From assembly GCA_934394595.1 (NCBI GenBank), contig CAKRRX010000053.1:1-16472 (forward strand): 16,472 nucleotides of DNA, in the 5' to 3' direction. Under the pieces are notes generated by a model. The model ran no database searches and had not been told where the DNA came from. It was given only the letters and a program-made list of their open reading frames with translations. Positions 1 to 7,265 of this stretch are shown here, piece after piece. This DNA comes from an uncultured Blautia sp. (lineage in GTDB: Bacteria > Bacillota > Clostridia > Lachnospirales > Lachnospiraceae). A program made the translations under genes and the position numbers. The stretch's first letter is position 1, and the number at the start of each line of letters is the position of its first letter.

Positions 1-282
1 CAGTGGTTTTCCTACAGGCTGCCAGGAAATGCTCCAGTAATCTTCGTTTTCATCGTCACGTAAATACACATAATGGCCAGGTCTGTCCATGGGAACTCCA
101 TTGGGACGGAACCTGGTAATCCTGTGATACTCTGGCGATTTGTAGAAAATATATCCTCCTGCTGTATGATTCAGTACAGCGCACATATCTTTCACTCCGA
201 TATAGTTGGTCCATGATGTGGGAATGTCCACACGGTCTATCACATATTCTCTTTTTTCATTATCAAAATATCCGTATCGCAT
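1..282 (-). CDS. GH94-family glycoside phosphorylase, N-terminal part (runs off window)
   Basis: The first 94 codons of a gene that continues beyond the left edge. The product starts MRYGYFDNEKREYVI and contains HTAGGYIFYKSPE, ITRFRPNGVPMD, YVYLRDDE and DYWSISWQPVG, the N-terminal beta-sandwich signature of GH94 (cellobiose/cellodextrin/chitobiose phosphorylase family). These cytoplasmic enzymes split a beta-linked disaccharide with phosphate, giving a sugar 1-phosphate and a free sugar. The catalytic (alpha/alpha)6 barrel lies outside the window, so the substrate cannot be assigned. The start is an ATG preceded by AGGAGG six bases upstream. It lies downstream of smpB on the same strand but behind a strong hairpin and with its own promoter-like sequence, so it is probably a separate unit. 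Confidence 0.75.
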   Translation of the reverse strand, partial: MRYGYFDNEKREYVIDRVDIPTSWTNYIGVKDMCAVLNHTAGGYIFYKSPEYHRITRFRPNGVPMDRPGHYVYLRDDENEDYWSISWQPVGKPL

Positions 283-341
283 AGAAAACCTCCTGTTTTT
301 CCGGCTGGCATGTGAAATCTGCCACTTTCCTTGATACTTTC

Positions 342-370
342 ATTATAGGATGTTTTCTGATTTTTCGGAA
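342..370 (-). promoter_or_regulatory. Putative sigma-A promoter of the GH94 gene
   Basis: On the minus strand a perfect TATAAT (342-347) is preceded, after 17 bases, by TTCCGA (365-370), a poor -35 match. It sits about 60 bases upstream of the GH94 start codon and downstream of the smpB terminator, which fits an independent transcript. The -10 is convincing, the -35 is not. Confidence 0.42.
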
Positions 371-408
371 TGTTCGCTTATGGGAAAATTTGTCTAAAGT
401 TGTGCTGT

Positions 409-460
409 AAGAAAGAAGGGATGTCAGCTTCTTTTCAGAAGCCCGCATCCCTTCTTTCTT
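409..460 (-). terminator. Long nested hairpin terminator downstream of smpB
   Basis: A perfect 15-bp inverted repeat (409-423 against 446-460) encloses a second small stem, GCTTC/GAAGC (427-431 and 438-442). Both flanks are pyrimidine/purine biased, so it could stop transcription from either side, though no long U-run follows the stem in the minus direction. It separates smpB from the GH94 gene. Confidence 0.65.
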
Positions 461-484
461 TTCGCATTTCCATGACTAACCTCA

Positions 485-955
485 TTAATACAGGTTTTTT
501 ACTTTAAAATCCCGTTCAGCTTCCCTGCGCTGGTCTTTTTTGGCAATGTCCTGGCGCTTGTCATAAAGCTTTTTGCCCCTGGCCATTCCAATCTCAATCT
601 TCACAAGACTGTCTTTAAAATAAACCTTGATTGGTACAAGAGTAAGTCCTTTTTCTTTTAACTTAGCCTCAATCTTATTGATCTCACTGCGATGAAGCAG
701 AAGCTTTCTCACACGCAGAGGATCCTTGTTAAAAATATTTCCTTTTTCATACGGGCTGATATTCATTCCATAAATATATACTTCACCTTTTTCCACCCTT
801 ACAAAGGATTCCTTTACACTGCATTTTCCCATTCGAAGAGATTTTACCTCTGTTCCGGCAAGGGCAATCCCAGCTTCGTAGGTATCCTCAATAAAATAAT
901 CATGAAATGCCTTTTTGTTGTTGGCGATCAGCTTGATTCCCGGTTTTTTAGCCAT
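485..955 (-). CDS. smpB: SsrA-binding protein SmpB
   Basis: A 156-residue protein of normal family length. SmpB binds tmRNA and delivers it to stalled ribosomes for trans-translation. The family pattern is clear: [21 protein letters not shown] near the N-terminus, [11 protein letters not shown] (31-41), NISPYEKGN (65-73), the basic LLLHRSEI block (86-93), and the C-terminal tail [20 protein letters not shown] (128-147) that mimics the codon-anticodon region in the decoding centre. The start is an ATG with a GGGAGG site. It lies 20 bases after rnr, the usual arrangement, and is probably translated from the same message. The tmRNA gene, often close to smpB, is not in this window. Confidence 0.97.
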   Translation of the reverse strand: MAKKPGIKLIANNKKAFHDYFIEDTYEAGIALAGTEVKSLRMGKCSVKESFVRVEKGEVYIYGMNISPYEKGNIFNKDPLRVRKLLLHRSEINKIEAKLKEKGLTLVPIKVYFKDSLVKIEIGMARGKKLYDKRQDIAKKDQRREAERDFKVKNLY

Positions 956-975
956 AGGTTCCTCCCTCTATTTTT

Positions 976-3273
976 TTATATACTATATGAACTTTGCTCA
1001 GCCAGAACAAAATCCACCGTCTTTAACATCGTATCTGCATCTGCCACACGCACTGTGACTTTTTGTCCAAGTGCAAACACCTTACCTGTCATATCGCCTC
1101 TCAGCTCATACGCATCCTGGTCAAAGGTATAATAATCATCTCTTAAGGTATTTACATGCACCAGTCCCTCAACGGTATTTGGCAGTTCCACATAAAATCC
1201 CCAGCCTGTCACACCGGAAATAATGCCTTCATATTCTTCTCCGATATGATAAAACATATATTCTGCTTTTTTCAGCTTGTCAGACTCTCGCTCTGCCTCA
1301 TCTGCCCGGCGTTCACATACGCTGGACTGACGTGCAACATCCTCCAGGATTTCCTGATAATGCTCCGTCTTTCCTTCTCTTTCCAATCTTCCGCGAAGCC
1401 GGTCCTTGATGATCCTGTGGATCTGCAGATCCGGATAACGGCGGATGGGAGAAGTAAAATGGCAGTAATACTTTGCTGCAAGGCCAAAATGTCCGCTGCA
1501 CTGGGTGGTATATTTTGCCTGTTTCATGGTACGAAGAATCAGTCTGCTGATTTGCGGCTCATTTGGCAGTCCTTCGATACTTTCCAGAATGGTCTGGATT
1601 TCCTTAGGAGTGATCTCCTGCCCGGTTTTCCGAATGGAAACGCCCTGATTATGCAGCAGCGTAAGAAGGCTTTCCACCTTTTCCGGATCTGGATTTTCAT
1701 GGGTCCGGTATACAAAAGGCATATCTTCCCTGCAGCATTCCTCTGCCACTGTTTCATTTGCCATCAGCATAAAATCCTCAATGATCCTGGTTGCCACATT
1801 TGCCTCATAAGGCTTGATATCGATGGCTCTTCCAGCTGCATTGAGAATGACCTTGCTTTCCGGGAAATCAAAATCAATGGAGCCTCTGTGATGACGGTTT
1901 CCACGGAGAATCAAAGAAAGCTCTTTCATAAGGAAAAACATCGGTACAAGATCTGCATACCTCTTTTTCGCCTCTTCATCTGTGTCTTCCAGAATATTTT
2001 TCACATCTGTATAATTCATTCTCTCATCCACACAGATTACTGTTTCTGCAATTTTATGGGAAACCATATTTCCCTTTTCATCAATATCCATCAGACAGCT
2101 AAGTGTCAGCCTGTCCTGTCCCTGGTTTAAAGAACAGATCCCATTGGACAGACGTTCCGGCAGCATAGGAATCACGCGATCTGCCAGATAGACACTGGTT
2201 CCCCGTTTTAATGCTTCCCTGTCAAGGGCACTGCCTCCCTGCACATAATTGCTCACATCTGCAATATGCACTCCAAGATGATAGATATTTCCCTCTTTTG
2301 TAAGGGTCACGGCATCGTCCAGATCCTTTGCGTCTTCTCCGTCTATGGTCACAGTCTGTAAATGGCGAAGATCCAGCCTTCCATCCCGGTCTGCATCCAG
2401 CACATGATCCGGGACACGTGCCGCCTGGCGGAGTACCTTTTCCGGAAACTCACTTGGAATCCCAAAGCTTTTCACTATGGCAAGGATATCGGTTCCAGGT
2501 GCTTTGCAGCTTCCCAGATTTTCTTTGATCTTTCCTTCCGGATTTTTATTTTTGCTTCCATAACTGGTGATCTCCACCACTACCTTGTCGCCGTTTTTGA
2601 TTCCCTGGGAGTCCTTTCTGGGAATAAACACGTCCTTGGAAAATTTGGGATTATCACTTACCACGAATCCAAAATCCCGGCTGCTCTCGTAAGTTCCCAC
2701 GATTTCCGGCATGCCCCGCTCCAAGACCTTTATCACAGTTCCTTCTCTTCGCTTTCCTTCTTTTTGTTCCCTGGTAATTATAACACGAACCTTATCCTGA
2801 TGCATAGCAGTTCCTGTATTGTCTTCCGGGATAAAGATATCTTCATCCTCGCCCTCGATTTCTACGAAACCAAAGCCCTTGGGATGACCAATAAAGGTGC
2901 CTTCATAAGCAGGAAAGTTCTCATAATCTGGCTGCTGTTCGTTTTCTTCTTTTTCTCTGCCGCGGCGTTTTTCTCTGCTTTTTTCCTTCTGCTTTTCTCT
3001 GCTATCTTTTCTGTCTGAAACGGATTTTCCCTTTCCAGTCTCGTTTTTCCTGCGCTTTTTGCCGGTAATTTTAGAATAACGGCCTTTTGCATCCAGGTCT
3101 GCCTTGCCCTCTGCTACCAGTTCATCCAGTACCCTGTACAGATCCTTCTTTTCCTCCTTAGAAAGCCTTAAAAGCCCTGCAATTTCCCGAAAGCGCATAG
3201 GCTGGTACACCGGATCACCCAGAAGCTCCATTATAAATTTTTTTCTCTTGTCAAATTCTTTATTCTTACTCAA
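976..3273 (-). CDS. rnr: Ribonuclease R (RNB-family 3'-5' exoribonuclease)
   Basis: A 765-residue processive exonuclease that degrades structured RNA and helps tmRNA-linked quality control, consistent with smpB as neighbour. Domain order: winged-helix-like N-terminus (about 10-68); a very basic, Lys/Arg/Glu-rich linker (about 70-112); two cold-shock domains (about 122-185 and 190-250) with GHPKGFGFV and DFGFVVSD motifs; the RNB domain (about 300-625) with the metal-binding cluster DGEDAKDLDD (311-320) and TSPIRRYPDLQIHR (607-620); and an S1 domain (about 677-757). The C-terminus stops just after S1, without the Lys-rich tail seen in E. coli RNase R. The start codon is TTG, supported by AAGGAG five bases upstream (3279-3284); no ATG in this frame fits. 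Confidence 0.97.
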   Translation of the reverse strand: MSKNKEFDKRKKFIMELLGDPVYQPMRFREIAGLLRLSKEEKKDLYRVLDELVAEGKADLDAKGRYSKITGKKRRKNETGKGKSVSDRKDSREKQKEKSREKRRGREKEENEQQPDYENFPAYEGTFIGHPKGFGFVEIEGEDEDIFIPEDNTGTAMHQDKVRVIITREQKEGKRREGTVIKVLERGMPEIVGTYESSRDFGFVVSDNPKFSKDVFIPRKDSQGIKNGDKVVVEITSYGSKNKNPEGKIKENLGSCKAPGTDILAIVKSFGIPSEFPEKVLRQAARVPDHVLDADRDGRLDLRHLQTVTIDGEDAKDLDDAVTLTKEGNIYHLGVHIADVSNYVQGGSALDREALKRGTSVYLADRVIPMLPERLSNGICSLNQGQDRLTLSCLMDIDEKGNMVSHKIAETVICVDERMNYTDVKNILEDTDEEAKKRYADLVPMFFLMKELSLILRGNRHHRGSIDFDFPESKVILNAAGRAIDIKPYEANVATRIIEDFMLMANETVAEECCREDMPFVYRTHENPDPEKVESLLTLLHNQGVSIRKTGQEITPKEIQTILESIEGLPNEPQISRLILRTMKQAKYTTQCSGHFGLAAKYYCHFTSPIRRYPDLQIHRIIKDRLRGRLEREGKTEHYQEILEDVARQSSVCERRADEAERESDKLKKAEYMFYHIGEEYEGIISGVTGWGFYVELPNTVEGLVHVNTLRDDYYTFDQDAYELRGDMTGKVFALGQKVTVRVADADTMLKTVDFVLAEQSSYSI

Positions 3274-3291
3274 TTTATCTCCTTACATTAT

Positions 3292-3343
3292 AAGGAATCC
3301 TGCTTTGCAGGATTCTTTGCCTGTGGCGAGTCGCCTCCAGCGA
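3292..3343. repeat. Cluster of short inverted repeats between secG and rnr
   Basis: Between the secG terminator and the rnr ribosome site lies a 12-bp hairpin (3292-3303 against 3307-3318, triloop, one G-U pair) followed by smaller overlapping palindromes, GGCG-AGT-CGCC and GTCGC-CTCCA-GCGAC (3325-3343). The first hairpin does not end in a T-run on either strand, so it does not look like a terminator. It could be a dispersed palindromic element or an mRNA-stabilising structure in the rnr leader. Confidence 0.4.
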
Positions 3344-3379
3344 CATCTGCCTTTCCTTTGCATTGCAATCCTTCTACAT

Positions 3380-3416
3380 AAAAAACACTCTTGCGATCAG
3401 ATCAACAAGAGTGTTT
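3380..3416 (-). terminator. Intrinsic terminator after secG
   Basis: On the minus strand a perfect 11-bp stem (3406-3416 against 3383-3393) with a 12-base loop is followed by a run of six T. It begins about 12 bases past the secG stop codon and ends the peptidase-ACT-enolase-secG operon. Confidence 0.9.
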
Positions 3417-3428
3417 CCCGGTTCATTC

Positions 3429-3665
3429 TTAGAAATTCAAGTTTAATACAACTGCCAGTACAAAGAACAAAATTCCCATAACTGTAGTCGCCTTAACAAG
3501 TCCGCCCTCCATGGAACGTCCTTTATTCTTCCCCCAGTATGTGTCTGCTGCTCCGGCGATAGCGCCAAGTCCCTGGGACTTGCCTTCCTGCATCAGAACT
3601 ACTACGGTAAGGGCAATACAATCTATAACAAAAATGATTGTCAGTATCGTTCTTAAAATCTGCAC
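3429..3665 (-). CDS. secG: Preprotein translocase subunit SecG
   Basis: A 78-residue membrane protein, the small accessory subunit of the SecYEG channel. Two hydrophobic segments (about 3-24 and 57-76) flank a conserved cytoplasmic loop, LMQEGKSQGLGAIAG and DTYWGKNKGRSMEG, which is diagnostic for the Firmicute family. The open frame extends upstream to a TTG at 3686, but that start would include the ribosome site itself. The GTG at 3663-3665 is preferred because AGGAGG lies nine bases before it and the product then begins MQILRTIL as in relatives. It follows enolase after 48 bases, with no terminator between. Confidence 0.95.
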   Translation of the reverse strand: MQILRTILTIIFVIDCIALTVVVLMQEGKSQGLGAIAGAADTYWGKNKGRSMEGGLVKATTVMGILFFVLAVVLNLNF

Positions 3666-3713
3666 GTGGTTACACCTCCTAATCAACTAGAGGTTATTGT
3701 ACCATAGCCGTCC

Positions 3714-5078
3714 TTATATTTCAACTGTTTTTTTCGGAGAGTGCAGATCTGCTCCCCATACTGCAAACGGATTTTCATATACAGAAAGCCTGCCCAGCTG
3801 TTCGTGAATCCGAAGAAGCTGATTGTACTTTGCATTTCTGTCTGAACGACAGGGAGCTCCGGTCTTGATCTGTCCGGCACCTGTTGCCACTGCAAGATCT
3901 GCAATAAACGAATCCTCTGTCTCCCCGGATCTGTGGGAGATCACACAGCGGTATCCGCTGCGACCTGCCAGTTCCACTGCCTCCAGCGCCTCTGTAAGGG
4001 TTCCGATCTGATTTACCTTGATCAAAATAGCATTGGCAGTGCCAAGCTGGATTCCGCAGGAAAGTCGTTTGATATTGGTCACAAACAGATCATCTCCCAC
4101 CAGCTGAACACGTTTTCCCAGCTGACCGGTCATAGCCTTCCAGCCTTCCCAGTCATCCTCCTGAAGTCCATCTTCAATGGAAACAATGGGAAATTCATCC
4201 AGAAGCTTTTCATAATAGCATATCATTTCTCCGGAATCCCGAAGAACCTCTTTTCCAGTCATCTGGCTTTCTCCTGGGAAATAGTATGCATCCTTTTCCC
4301 CGTCATAAAGCTCACTGGCAGCTGCATCAATGGCGATTCCAATATCTTTCCCCGGCTCATAGCCTGCATCCTGTACCGCTTCCATAATCTGCTCCAGCAC
4401 TTCCCTGGAATCCTTCAGATCCGGGGCAAAGCCACCTTCATCCCCCACTGCTGTAGACAGCTTTTTCTTTTTCAGAATGGTTTTCAACGCCTGGTAGATT
4501 TCCACACACATCCGCAGCCCTTCCGAAAAGCAGGAGGCTCCCACAGGCATGATCATAAATTCCTGGAGATCCACCGTATTATCCGCATGCTTTCCCCCAT
4601 TTAAGATATTCATCATAGGAACCGGCATCCTGCAGGCATGACAGCCCCCAATATACTGATACAGAGGAATCCGAAGTGCCATAGCCGCAGCCCTTGCAAC
4701 AGCCATGGATACTCCAAGTGTTGCGTTTGCCCCCAGATTGCTCTTATTATCTGTTCCGTCTGTCTGGATCAGAAGAGAATCTATATAAGTCTGGTCCAGA
4801 GCATTTTCTCCCAGCACTGCTTCCGCAATTTTGGTATTCACATTATCCACAGCTCTCTGGACACTTAATCCTGTGTAGTTCCCTTTGTCCCCATCTCTTA
4901 ACTCCAGTGCTTCAAACTTCCCGGTGGACGCACCGGATGGTACCATAGCACGCCCTGTATATCCATTGACTCCGACAACGCCCTCTCCCACTGTGACTTC
5001 TACTTCCACTGTAGGATTGCCTCTGGAATCCAGAACTTGTCTTGCGTGAATCTTTCGAACAGGCAAATATCGTAACAT
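3714..5078 (-). CDS. eno: Enolase (phosphopyruvate hydratase)
   Basis: A cytoplasmic glycolytic enzyme interconverting 2-phosphoglycerate and phosphoenolpyruvate. At 454 residues it is slightly longer than the usual ~430. Conserved active-site elements are all present: the SGAST loop (48-52), GGKHADN with His164, GDEGGFAP with the catalytic acid Glu214, Mg ligands Asp251, Glu302 (SIEDG) and Asp329 (GDDLFVTN), the catalytic base Lys354 (LIKVNQIG), SHRSGETED (381-389) and Lys405 (IKTGAP). Small departures from the commonest sequence ([18 protein letters not shown]) mark it as somewhat divergent, so a second enolase elsewhere cannot be excluded. The ATG has a strong AGGAGG site. It is followed by secG and preceded by the ACT gene in one operon. 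Confidence 0.97.
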   Translation of the reverse strand: MLRYLPVRKIHARQVLDSRGNPTVEVEVTVGEGVVGVNGYTGRAMVPSGASTGKFEALELRDGDKGNYTGLSVQRAVDNVNTKIAEAVLGENALDQTYIDSLLIQTDGTDNKSNLGANATLGVSMAVARAAAMALRIPLYQYIGGCHACRMPVPMMNILNGGKHADNTVDLQEFMIMPVGASCFSEGLRMCVEIYQALKTILKKKKLSTAVGDEGGFAPDLKDSREVLEQIMEAVQDAGYEPGKDIGIAIDAAASELYDGEKDAYYFPGESQMTGKEVLRDSGEMICYYEKLLDEFPIVSIEDGLQEDDWEGWKAMTGQLGKRVQLVGDDLFVTNIKRLSCGIQLGTANAILIKVNQIGTLTEALEAVELAGRSGYRCVISHRSGETEDSFIADLAVATGAGQIKTGAPCRSDRNAKYNQLLRIHEQLGRLSVYENPFAVWGADLHSPKKTVEI

Positions 5079-5134
5079 GTCCTTACCTCCTAAAGATTTA
5101 TGGAGGTAGTTTTTCCATTTTCCCGCTTTCTTAT

Positions 5135-5551
5135 TCAGTGTACCTCAGAGATAGAATTAAATCCTTTATTTGTCAGGCAGGCCTCCACCTCACTGATATC
5201 CGGAACATGAAGTACCATGATCGGAAGTCCTGTAGCACGGTTAAAAGACAGATACAGGTAATCAATATTGATATTGCTCTCCTGAAGGCTCACAAGAAGA
5301 TTGTTCAGGTTACCAACCTCATCCTTTACCTCGATTCCCAGCACATCGCTGAGCTTGCAGATAAAACCTGCATTTGTAAGAGCTTCCAGAGCTCTGTCCG
5401 GATTGGAAACAACCATACGTACAATTCCATACTCTGCACTGTCATTTGTGACAGATCCTAAAATATTGATGTTCTCTTCCAGCAGGATTCCTGTTACCTG
5501 CTGCATTTTGCCTTTGATGTTTTCTGCAAAAATTGATAACTGTTTCAGCAT
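5135..5551 (-). CDS. Tandem ACT-domain protein
   Basis: A 138-residue soluble protein made of two ACT domains and little else: the first about 3-69 ([20 protein letters not shown], then [21 protein letters not shown]) and the second about 70-138 ([19 protein letters not shown], then INIDYLYLS). ACT domains bind amino acids or similar small ligands. Stand-alone tandem ACT proteins of this size (COG4747-like, from memory) are common in Clostridia, with no settled function. It sits between an M24 peptidase and enolase, spaced by 41 and 56 bases, so it is probably co-transcribed with them. No enzyme domain is present, so a sensor or regulatory partner role is an inference. Confidence 0.88.
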   Translation of the reverse strand: MLKQLSIFAENIKGKMQQVTGILLEENINILGSVTNDSAEYGIVRMVVSNPDRALEALTNAGFICKLSDVLGIEVKDEVGNLNNLLVSLQESNINIDYLYLSFNRATGLPIMVLHVPDISEVEACLTNKGFNSISEVH

Positions 5552-5592
5552 TACTCTGTTCCTTTCTGTATTTTGATAACAATATTCACATT

Positions 5593-6666
5593 TTACTCTT
5601 CAACCGGGATTTCGATCAGTTCCTTTGGAGAATGTGCAAGGTTGCGGCATCCATCTTCTGTTACCACTACCATATCCTCAATACGTACTCCACCAAAACC
5701 AGGTACATAAATACCAGGCTCCACAGTCTCGATCATACCAGCCTTAAGGATAGAATCATCTGACGGGGAAAGACGTGGATTCTCATGAATGAAAAGACCT
5801 ACGCTGTGTCCAAGTCCATGTCCAAAATATTCACCATAGCCGGCCTCTGCAATGATATCTCTGGAAACCTTGTCCACACTTGCACCGCTGACACCTGCTT
5901 TTACAGCAGCAACCCCTGCAAGCTGCGCTTTTAATACAACATTATAGATTTCTTTCTGCTTCTCACTTGCTTTTCCAAGTACAAAGGTACGTGTCATATC
6001 TGAGCAGTATCCTTTATATTTGCAGCCAAAATCACAGGTAACAAAATCTCCCTTTTCCAGCTTCTTGTATCCAGGAATTGCATGAGGCATGGAGGAATTC
6101 AGACCGGAAGCAATGATCGTATTGAAGCTTAAATCCTCTGCCCCTTCTTTTTTCATCTGATATTCCAGTTCTGCTGCAACTTCAAGCTCTGTCATTCCCG
6201 GTTTTACGATTTTCAGAAGGTTTGCAAATGCTCTGTCACCGATTTCCTCTGCTTTTGCAAGGTATTCCAGTTCTTCCTCTGTCTTGATCTGACGAAGATC
6301 ATCGATTTTGCTGCCAAGAGGAGTCCAGGTATGAACTGGAAGTTCTGCTTTTAAGCGGTCAAATTCACAGCAAAGCATGGACTGATCTTCATATCCCATA
6401 TGAAAATCACCTGTCACATTTTCTTTTTCCATACACTCCTTCAGAATTGTCTGACGGTTATGGGCACGGCACTCTTCGATAACTGTAAAATCACTTTCTT
6501 TTCCTGCCTGCTCTGTATAACGTGAATCTGTGATCAGTACTTTCTGAGCTGCTGAAATATATAAAGCCCCTTCTCCTCCTCGAAAACCGCTTACATGGCG
6601 CATATTATACGGATCTGTGATCACAAGGGCATTCAGTTTTAATTCGTCCAGAATATTGTTTAACAT
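5593..6666 (-). CDS. M24-family Xaa-Pro aminopeptidase
   Basis: A 357-residue cytoplasmic metallopeptidase expected to remove N-terminal residues preceding proline. It has a creatinase-type N-terminal domain (about 1-125, with DPYNMRHVSGFRG and LITDSRY) and a pita-bread catalytic domain (about 130-350). The five dinuclear-metal ligands can be seen: Asp212 (CDFG), Asp223 (SDMTRTF), His287 (GHGLGHSVGL), Glu316 (TVEPGIY) and Glu330 (RIEDMVVV); His283 is the conserved proton-shuttle histidine. Length matches the short PepP-like/YpdF-like bacterial form. The start ATG has GAGGAGG upstream. It is the first gene of the operon running to secG, with a promoter candidate about 125 bases upstream. Confidence 0.93.
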   Translation of the reverse strand: MLNNILDELKLNALVITDPYNMRHVSGFRGGEGALYISAAQKVLITDSRYTEQAGKESDFTVIEECRAHNRQTILKECMEKENVTGDFHMGYEDQSMLCCEFDRLKAELPVHTWTPLGSKIDDLRQIKTEEELEYLAKAEEIGDRAFANLLKIVKPGMTELEVAAELEYQMKKEGAEDLSFNTIIASGLNSSMPHAIPGYKKLEKGDFVTCDFGCKYKGYCSDMTRTFVLGKASEKQKEIYNVVLKAQLAGVAAVKAGVSGASVDKVSRDIIAEAGYGEYFGHGLGHSVGLFIHENPRLSPSDDSILKAGMIETVEPGIYVPGFGGVRIEDMVVVTEDGCRNLAHSPKELIEIPVEE

Positions 6667-6792
6667 TTCAATTCCTCCTCATCTTGCATGTATGATTTCG
6701 ATACAGTTCGAAAATGTCTGCATCTTAAAACAGGCTTTTCCAGACAGAGTTCCACACTTTAGTACTGCGAAAAACCATATTTATTCTCTTCT

Positions 6793-6801
6793 ATCATACC
6801 A
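6793..6801 (-). promoter_or_regulatory. Extended -10 promoter candidate for the peptidase-ACT-eno-secG operon
   Basis: The minus strand reads TGGTATGAT, an extended -10 (TGn plus a 5/6 match to TATAAT). No convincing -35 lies 16-18 bases upstream, as is common for extended -10 promoters. The start would leave a 5' leader of about 120 bases before the peptidase gene. Confidence 0.4.
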
Positions 6802-6894
6802 CAAACTCTCCTGTATTATTGTCTGAATTTTTCTTTATTTTTAAATATATAAACTTTTTATTTTCATAATAATAATATTTTTTCAAATTATTTG

Positions 6895-6923
6895 TTGACA
6901 AATCAAAATTAATCTGTTATAGT
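6895..6923 (+). promoter_or_regulatory. Strong sigma-A promoter of the repeat-bearing RNA
   Basis: TTGACA (6895-6900), a spacer of exactly 17 bases, and TATAGT (6918-6923): 6/6 and 5/6 matches. The roughly 60 bases upstream (6831-6894) are almost purely A and T, as in an UP element. The predicted start is near 6930. No open reading frame begins in the first 300 bases downstream, so the product is a non-coding RNA or a long leader. Confidence 0.85.
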
Positions 6924-6960
6924 AAGTTCATAAAACAAAAGGGAAAACAAAATAAAACAA

Positions 6961-7165
6961 AAAGGAGTGAGACCACCGAAAACATAATCTTTTACTTATA
7001 ATTTAAGAAAGAGAGGTACGGACCACCAGAAGCATAATATTTTATCTTAATTCTTTATAATTTAAGAAAAGCGAGGTACAGTCCACCAAGAACGTAAGCC
7101 TTTAATTCCAATTGTTTTAAACGCATAATCTTAAGAAAGTGAGGTACATTCCATTGGATATGGAA
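6961..7165 (+). repeat. Four degenerate tandem repeats of ~50-68 bases
   Basis: Units share a head like TTTAAGAAAGnGAGGTAC and a core CCACC(A/G), then an A-rich patch ending in TAA. The GAGGTAC heads of units 2-4 begin at 7013, 7073 and 7141; unit 1 has the variant GGAGTGAGA at 6964-6972. Cores start at 6973, 7023, 7083 and, degenerate (CCATT), at 7151, so the period lengthens 50, 60, 68. A fifth core, CCACCAG, lies in the following terminator stem at 7176. Conservation is high in short blocks and absent between them, as in protein- or RNA-binding sites rather than recent duplications. Confidence 0.75.
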
Positions 7166-7170
7166 CAGAT

Positions 7171-7206
7171 TTAAGCCACCAGTAAACGTCGATGCTGGTG
7201 GCTTAA
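7171..7206 (+). terminator. Hairpin terminator or attenuator ending the repeat RNA
   Basis: A perfect 12-bp stem (7171-7182 against 7195-7206) with a 12-base loop and GC-rich centre, followed by a moderately T-rich tail (TTTATG) and, 14 bases later, eight T in CTTTTTTTT-like context (7221-7229). Positioned 60 bases before the deacetylase start, it can act as the end of a small RNA or as an attenuator of that gene. Confidence 0.7.
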
Positions 7207-7265
7207 TTTATGTCATATCTCACTTTTTTTCTCATATAACTGTAAAAAAACATTCTGAGGTTTTC

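Larger units (their letters stand above)
6930..7206 (+). ncRNA. Candidate non-coding RNA or leader with tandem CCACCA-core repeats
   Basis: A transcript of about 275 bases bounded by the promoter at 6895-6923 and the hairpin at 7171-7206. It has no credible coding frame: no ATG with a ribosome site, and short frames all end within the repeats. Its body is A/U-rich and purine-rich, interrupted by four spaced copies of a motif approximating GAGGTACnnnCCACCA. The last copy contains a small hairpin, TTCCAT/ATGGAA (7149-7154 and 7160-7165). I do not recognise it as a known riboswitch or RNA class. It lies 60 bases upstream of the deacetylase gene on the same strand, so it may be that gene's attenuated leader or an independent small RNA. 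Confidence 0.55.

Noticed and set aside
263..448. A 61-codon minus-strand frame reaching from the smpB terminator into the GH94 start.
   Set aside because: It overlaps a long hairpin and the phosphorylase gene in another frame and has no credible start context.
1156..2130. A 324-codon open frame on the plus strand inside rnr, with others at 692-1132 and 2362-3018.
   Set aside because: All lie antisense to well-recognised genes, have Cys/His/Phe-rich compositions typical of antisense translation, and lack ribosome sites.
3287..3292. TATAAT just upstream of the rnr ribosome site as an rnr promoter.
   Set aside because: Transcription would start within the ribosome site, and no -35 lies 17 bases upstream; it overlaps the hairpin by chance.
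3933..4604. A 223-codon plus-strand frame inside enolase.
   Set aside because: Antisense to enolase with all its catalytic residues; no ribosome site or family pattern.
7013..7027. GGTACGGACC in repeat unit 2 as a guanidine-II (mini-ykkC) hairpin with an ACGG loop.
   Set aside because: Only one unit has the ACGR loop; the others break both stem and loop, so the resemblance is chance.
6961..7165. CRISPR array.
   Set aside because: Repeat units are degenerate, spacing is uneven and lengthening, and no cas genes are near.
6961..7175. Short peptides read from the repeats, each with the same frame and a TAA stop (for example YGPPEA and YSPPRT), and a hydrophobic minus-strand frame starting MFSVVSLL.
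   Set aside because: Two of the four units have no start codon, no unit has a correctly spaced ribosome site, and the shared TAA is explained by conservation of an A-rich block. A coding role is unlikely.
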